From NCBI GenBank assembly GCA_030154385.1, contig JASKJZ010000140.1, positions 1 to 6,672 of the forward strand: 6,672 nucleotides of DNA. Reading direction: 5' to 3'. Origin of the DNA: Clostridiales bacterium (GTDB lineage Bacteria > Bacillota_A > Clostridia > Lachnospirales > Lachnospiraceae). The translations under genes were made by a program, and so were the position numbers. Below the pieces are notes generated by a model. The model was not told the DNA's origin, did no database searches, and was given only the letters and a program-made list of their open reading frames with translations. Positions 5,463 to 6,672 of the stretch are shown one piece after another. The first letter of the stretch is position 1. The number at the start of each line of letters is the position of its first letter.

Positions 5463-6547
5463 AAGAGCCATTGATACGAATGAAAAAAAGAGACCATATT
5501 AGTGTCGTAAAGGCCTGGTCAATACGAATTGTTTCGGTCATTTTAGCCTTGCTTGTATGTGCACTTGCGATTTATTCTATTACCAAACTAAATCCGATGC
5601 AGGTTTACGCAGGTATTGTGGATGGAGCGATTGGAAATACGAGAAGAACCTGGGTGACCATTCGTGATTTATTGGTCTTACTAGGAATTGCAATTGGATT
5701 AACACCTGCCTTTAAGATGAAGTTTTGGAACATTGGAGCGGAAGGACAGGTATTAATGGGCGGGTTTGCCGCAGCCGCGCTGATGATTTATATGGGCGAT
5801 AAGCTTCCAAATGGAGTCCTTCTTGTGGCTATATTTGCAGCAAGTACCCTCGCAGGTGTTATTTGGGGCGTCATCCCGGCGGTATTCAAGGCTTTTTTTA
5901 ACACGAATGAAACCTTGTTTACCTTGATGATGAATTATGTTGCGATGCAGATTATAACCTTTAGTATTGTATTTTGGGAAAATCCAAAGGGCTCCAATAC
6001 CGTCGGTATTATCAACAGCGCGAAAAAAGCTGGATGGTTTCCGAAGGTATTTGGACAGACCTATGGACTGAATCTGATTTTGGTGCTCTTAATTACGGTT
6101 GGAATGTATTTATACCTTAAATACACCAAGCAAGGATATGAAATAGCAGTAGTTGGAGACAGTCAAAATACGGCAAGATATGCAGCTATGAATGTAAAAA
6201 AAGTAATCATACGTACCATGGCGATTTCAGGTGGTATCTGTGGTTTGATGGGAAGCATCATCGTAAGTGGAGCCAGTCATACCATATCAACGAGTACAGC
6301 CGGCGGGCGTGGGTTTACTGCCATTATTGTTGCCTGGATGTCAAAGTTTAACCCATTTGCGATGATAATCGTATCGGGGCTCCTTATTTTTATGCAGGAG
6401 GGTTCGGTTCAGATCGCAACAAAATATGGACTCAATGAAAATGCATCCGAGATTATCACTGGTATCATCCTGTTCTTCTTAATCGGCTGTGAGTTCTTTA
6501 TCAATTACGAGGTAAAATTCCGTAGAAGCAGAAAGGAGAACGCATAA
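5453..6547 (+). CDS. ABC transporter permease 1 (BMP/nucleoside-type importer, BPD_transp_2 family)
   Basis: This is one of two membrane subunits forming the translocation path, comparable in position to B. subtilis NupP. The 364-residue protein begins with a short basic cytoplasmic tail. By eye it has about eight to nine hydrophobic segments, near residues 23-45, 70-86, 98-114, 121-144, 155-175, 205-223, 253-273, 286-314 and 333-351. Family marks are FWNIGAEGQVLMGG (91-104) and NETLFTLMMNYVAMQ (152-166). VVGDSQNTARYAAMN (233-247) is a likely cytoplasmic loop contacting the ATPase. The start ATG lies inside the end of the ATPase gene (10-nt overlap). AAGGAGG (5436-5442) is 10 nt upstream, and a second AAGGAG lies closer (5446-5451). 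The C-terminus is basic (KFRRSRKENA). The substrate is that of the binding lipoprotein, probably a purine compound, but this is not fixed by the permease sequence. Confidence 0.94.
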   Translation: MPVKEPLIRMKKRDHISVVKAWSIRIVSVILALLVCALAIYSITKLNPMQVYAGIVDGAIGNTRRTWVTIRDLLVLLGIAIGLTPAFKMKFWNIGAEGQVLMGGFAAAALMIYMGDKLPNGVLLVAIFAASTLAGVIWGVIPAVFKAFFNTNETLFTLMMNYVAMQIITFSIVFWENPKGSNTVGIINSAKKAGWFPKVFGQTYGLNLILVLLITVGMYLYLKYTKQGYEIAVVGDSQNTARYAAMNVKKVIIRTMAISGGICGLMGSIIVSGASHTISTSTAGGRGFTAIIVAWMSKFNPFAMIIVSGLLIFMQEGSVQIATKYGLNENASEIITGIILFFLIGCEFFINYEVKFRRSRKENA

Positions 6548-6672
6548 TGGATATTCTTATTGTATTTATTCAAAAAGCAATCGGACAGGGTATTGGGATG
6601 CTGTTTGGCGCTTGTGGTGAGATTATGACAGAAAAATCGGGGAACCTAAATCTTGGAATTCCTGGACTTATG
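6547..6672 (+). CDS. ABC transporter permease 2 (BMP/nucleoside-type importer), 5' part only
   Basis: The first 42 codons of the second membrane subunit are present; the window edge cuts the gene. The ATG overlaps the stop codon of permease 1 by one base (TAATG), with AAAGGAG (6532-6538) 8 nt upstream. The visible protein starts with a short hydrophobic stretch and then reads GEIMTEKSGNLNLGIPGLM (24-42). This is the conserved GE-I-x-TE-x-SG-x-LNLG-x-x-G-M segment of the NupQ/YufQ-like permeases. Its position after permease 1 fits the usual order of lipoprotein, ATPase, permease, permease. The remainder is outside the window, so completeness cannot be judged. Confidence 0.9.
   Translation, partial: MDILIVFIQKAIGQGIGMLFGACGEIMTEKSGNLNLGIPGLM

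Overview
The window looks like a low-GC Firmicute, most likely a Clostridia member of the Lachnospiraceae type. The evidence is the A/T-rich intergenic DNA, strong AGGAGG ribosome binding sites, sigma-A promoters with TGn extended -10 boxes, and the style of the lipoprotein (MKK start, MMAGC lipobox, Thr/Glu/Ala-rich linker). The genus is an inference. All genes lie on the + strand.

Region 1 (about 1-2284) holds the end of an upstream transcription unit, marked by an intrinsic terminator at 40-81. A self-contained type II restriction-modification cassette follows. It has an extended -10 promoter (119-147), a C5-cytosine methyltransferase with an N-terminal helix-turn-helix domain (181-1482), and a restriction endonuclease of the Eco47II/Sau96I type (1517-2284). 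The expected target is GGNCC or a subset such as GGWCC. No separate controller gene is present, so the methyltransferase's own DNA-binding domain is the natural regulator. An imperfect inverted repeat brackets the -10 box at 133-160 and is a good candidate operator. The endonuclease's Shine-Dalgarno sequence is perfectly complementary to a heptamer that begins on the last base of the methyltransferase stop codon, which suggests translational coupling. By eye, the window has only two GGNCC sites, against twelve of the composition-matched CCNGG.

Region 2 (2285-2572) is a very A/T-rich gap with roughly phased A-tracts. It leads into a strong promoter (2421-2448) and a leader of about 118 nt. The leader can fold into a hairpin and, alternatively, into a 12-pair helix that buries the lipoprotein gene's Shine-Dalgarno sequence. 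This is riboswitch-like geometry, but I cannot match it to any class I know.

Region 3 (2573 to the window end) is a BMP-family (Nup/Pnr-type) ABC importer operon. It encodes a substrate-binding lipoprotein, a double-domain ATPase, permease 1 and the first 42 codons of permease 2. A strong hairpin with a poor T-tract (3875-3898) separates the lipoprotein from the ATPase, as expected where binding protein must exceed transporter. The last three genes overlap by 10 and 1 nt. Together they would import a purine nucleoside, a purine base or a related compound. The binding protein belongs to a branch without the PnrA nucleoside-pocket motif, so the substrate is open.

No rRNA, tRNA, CRISPR array, insertion sequence or recombinase is visible. 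The candidates for something undescribed are the regulatory elements (133-160, 1482-1513 and 2474-2564), not the protein genes, which all fall in known families.
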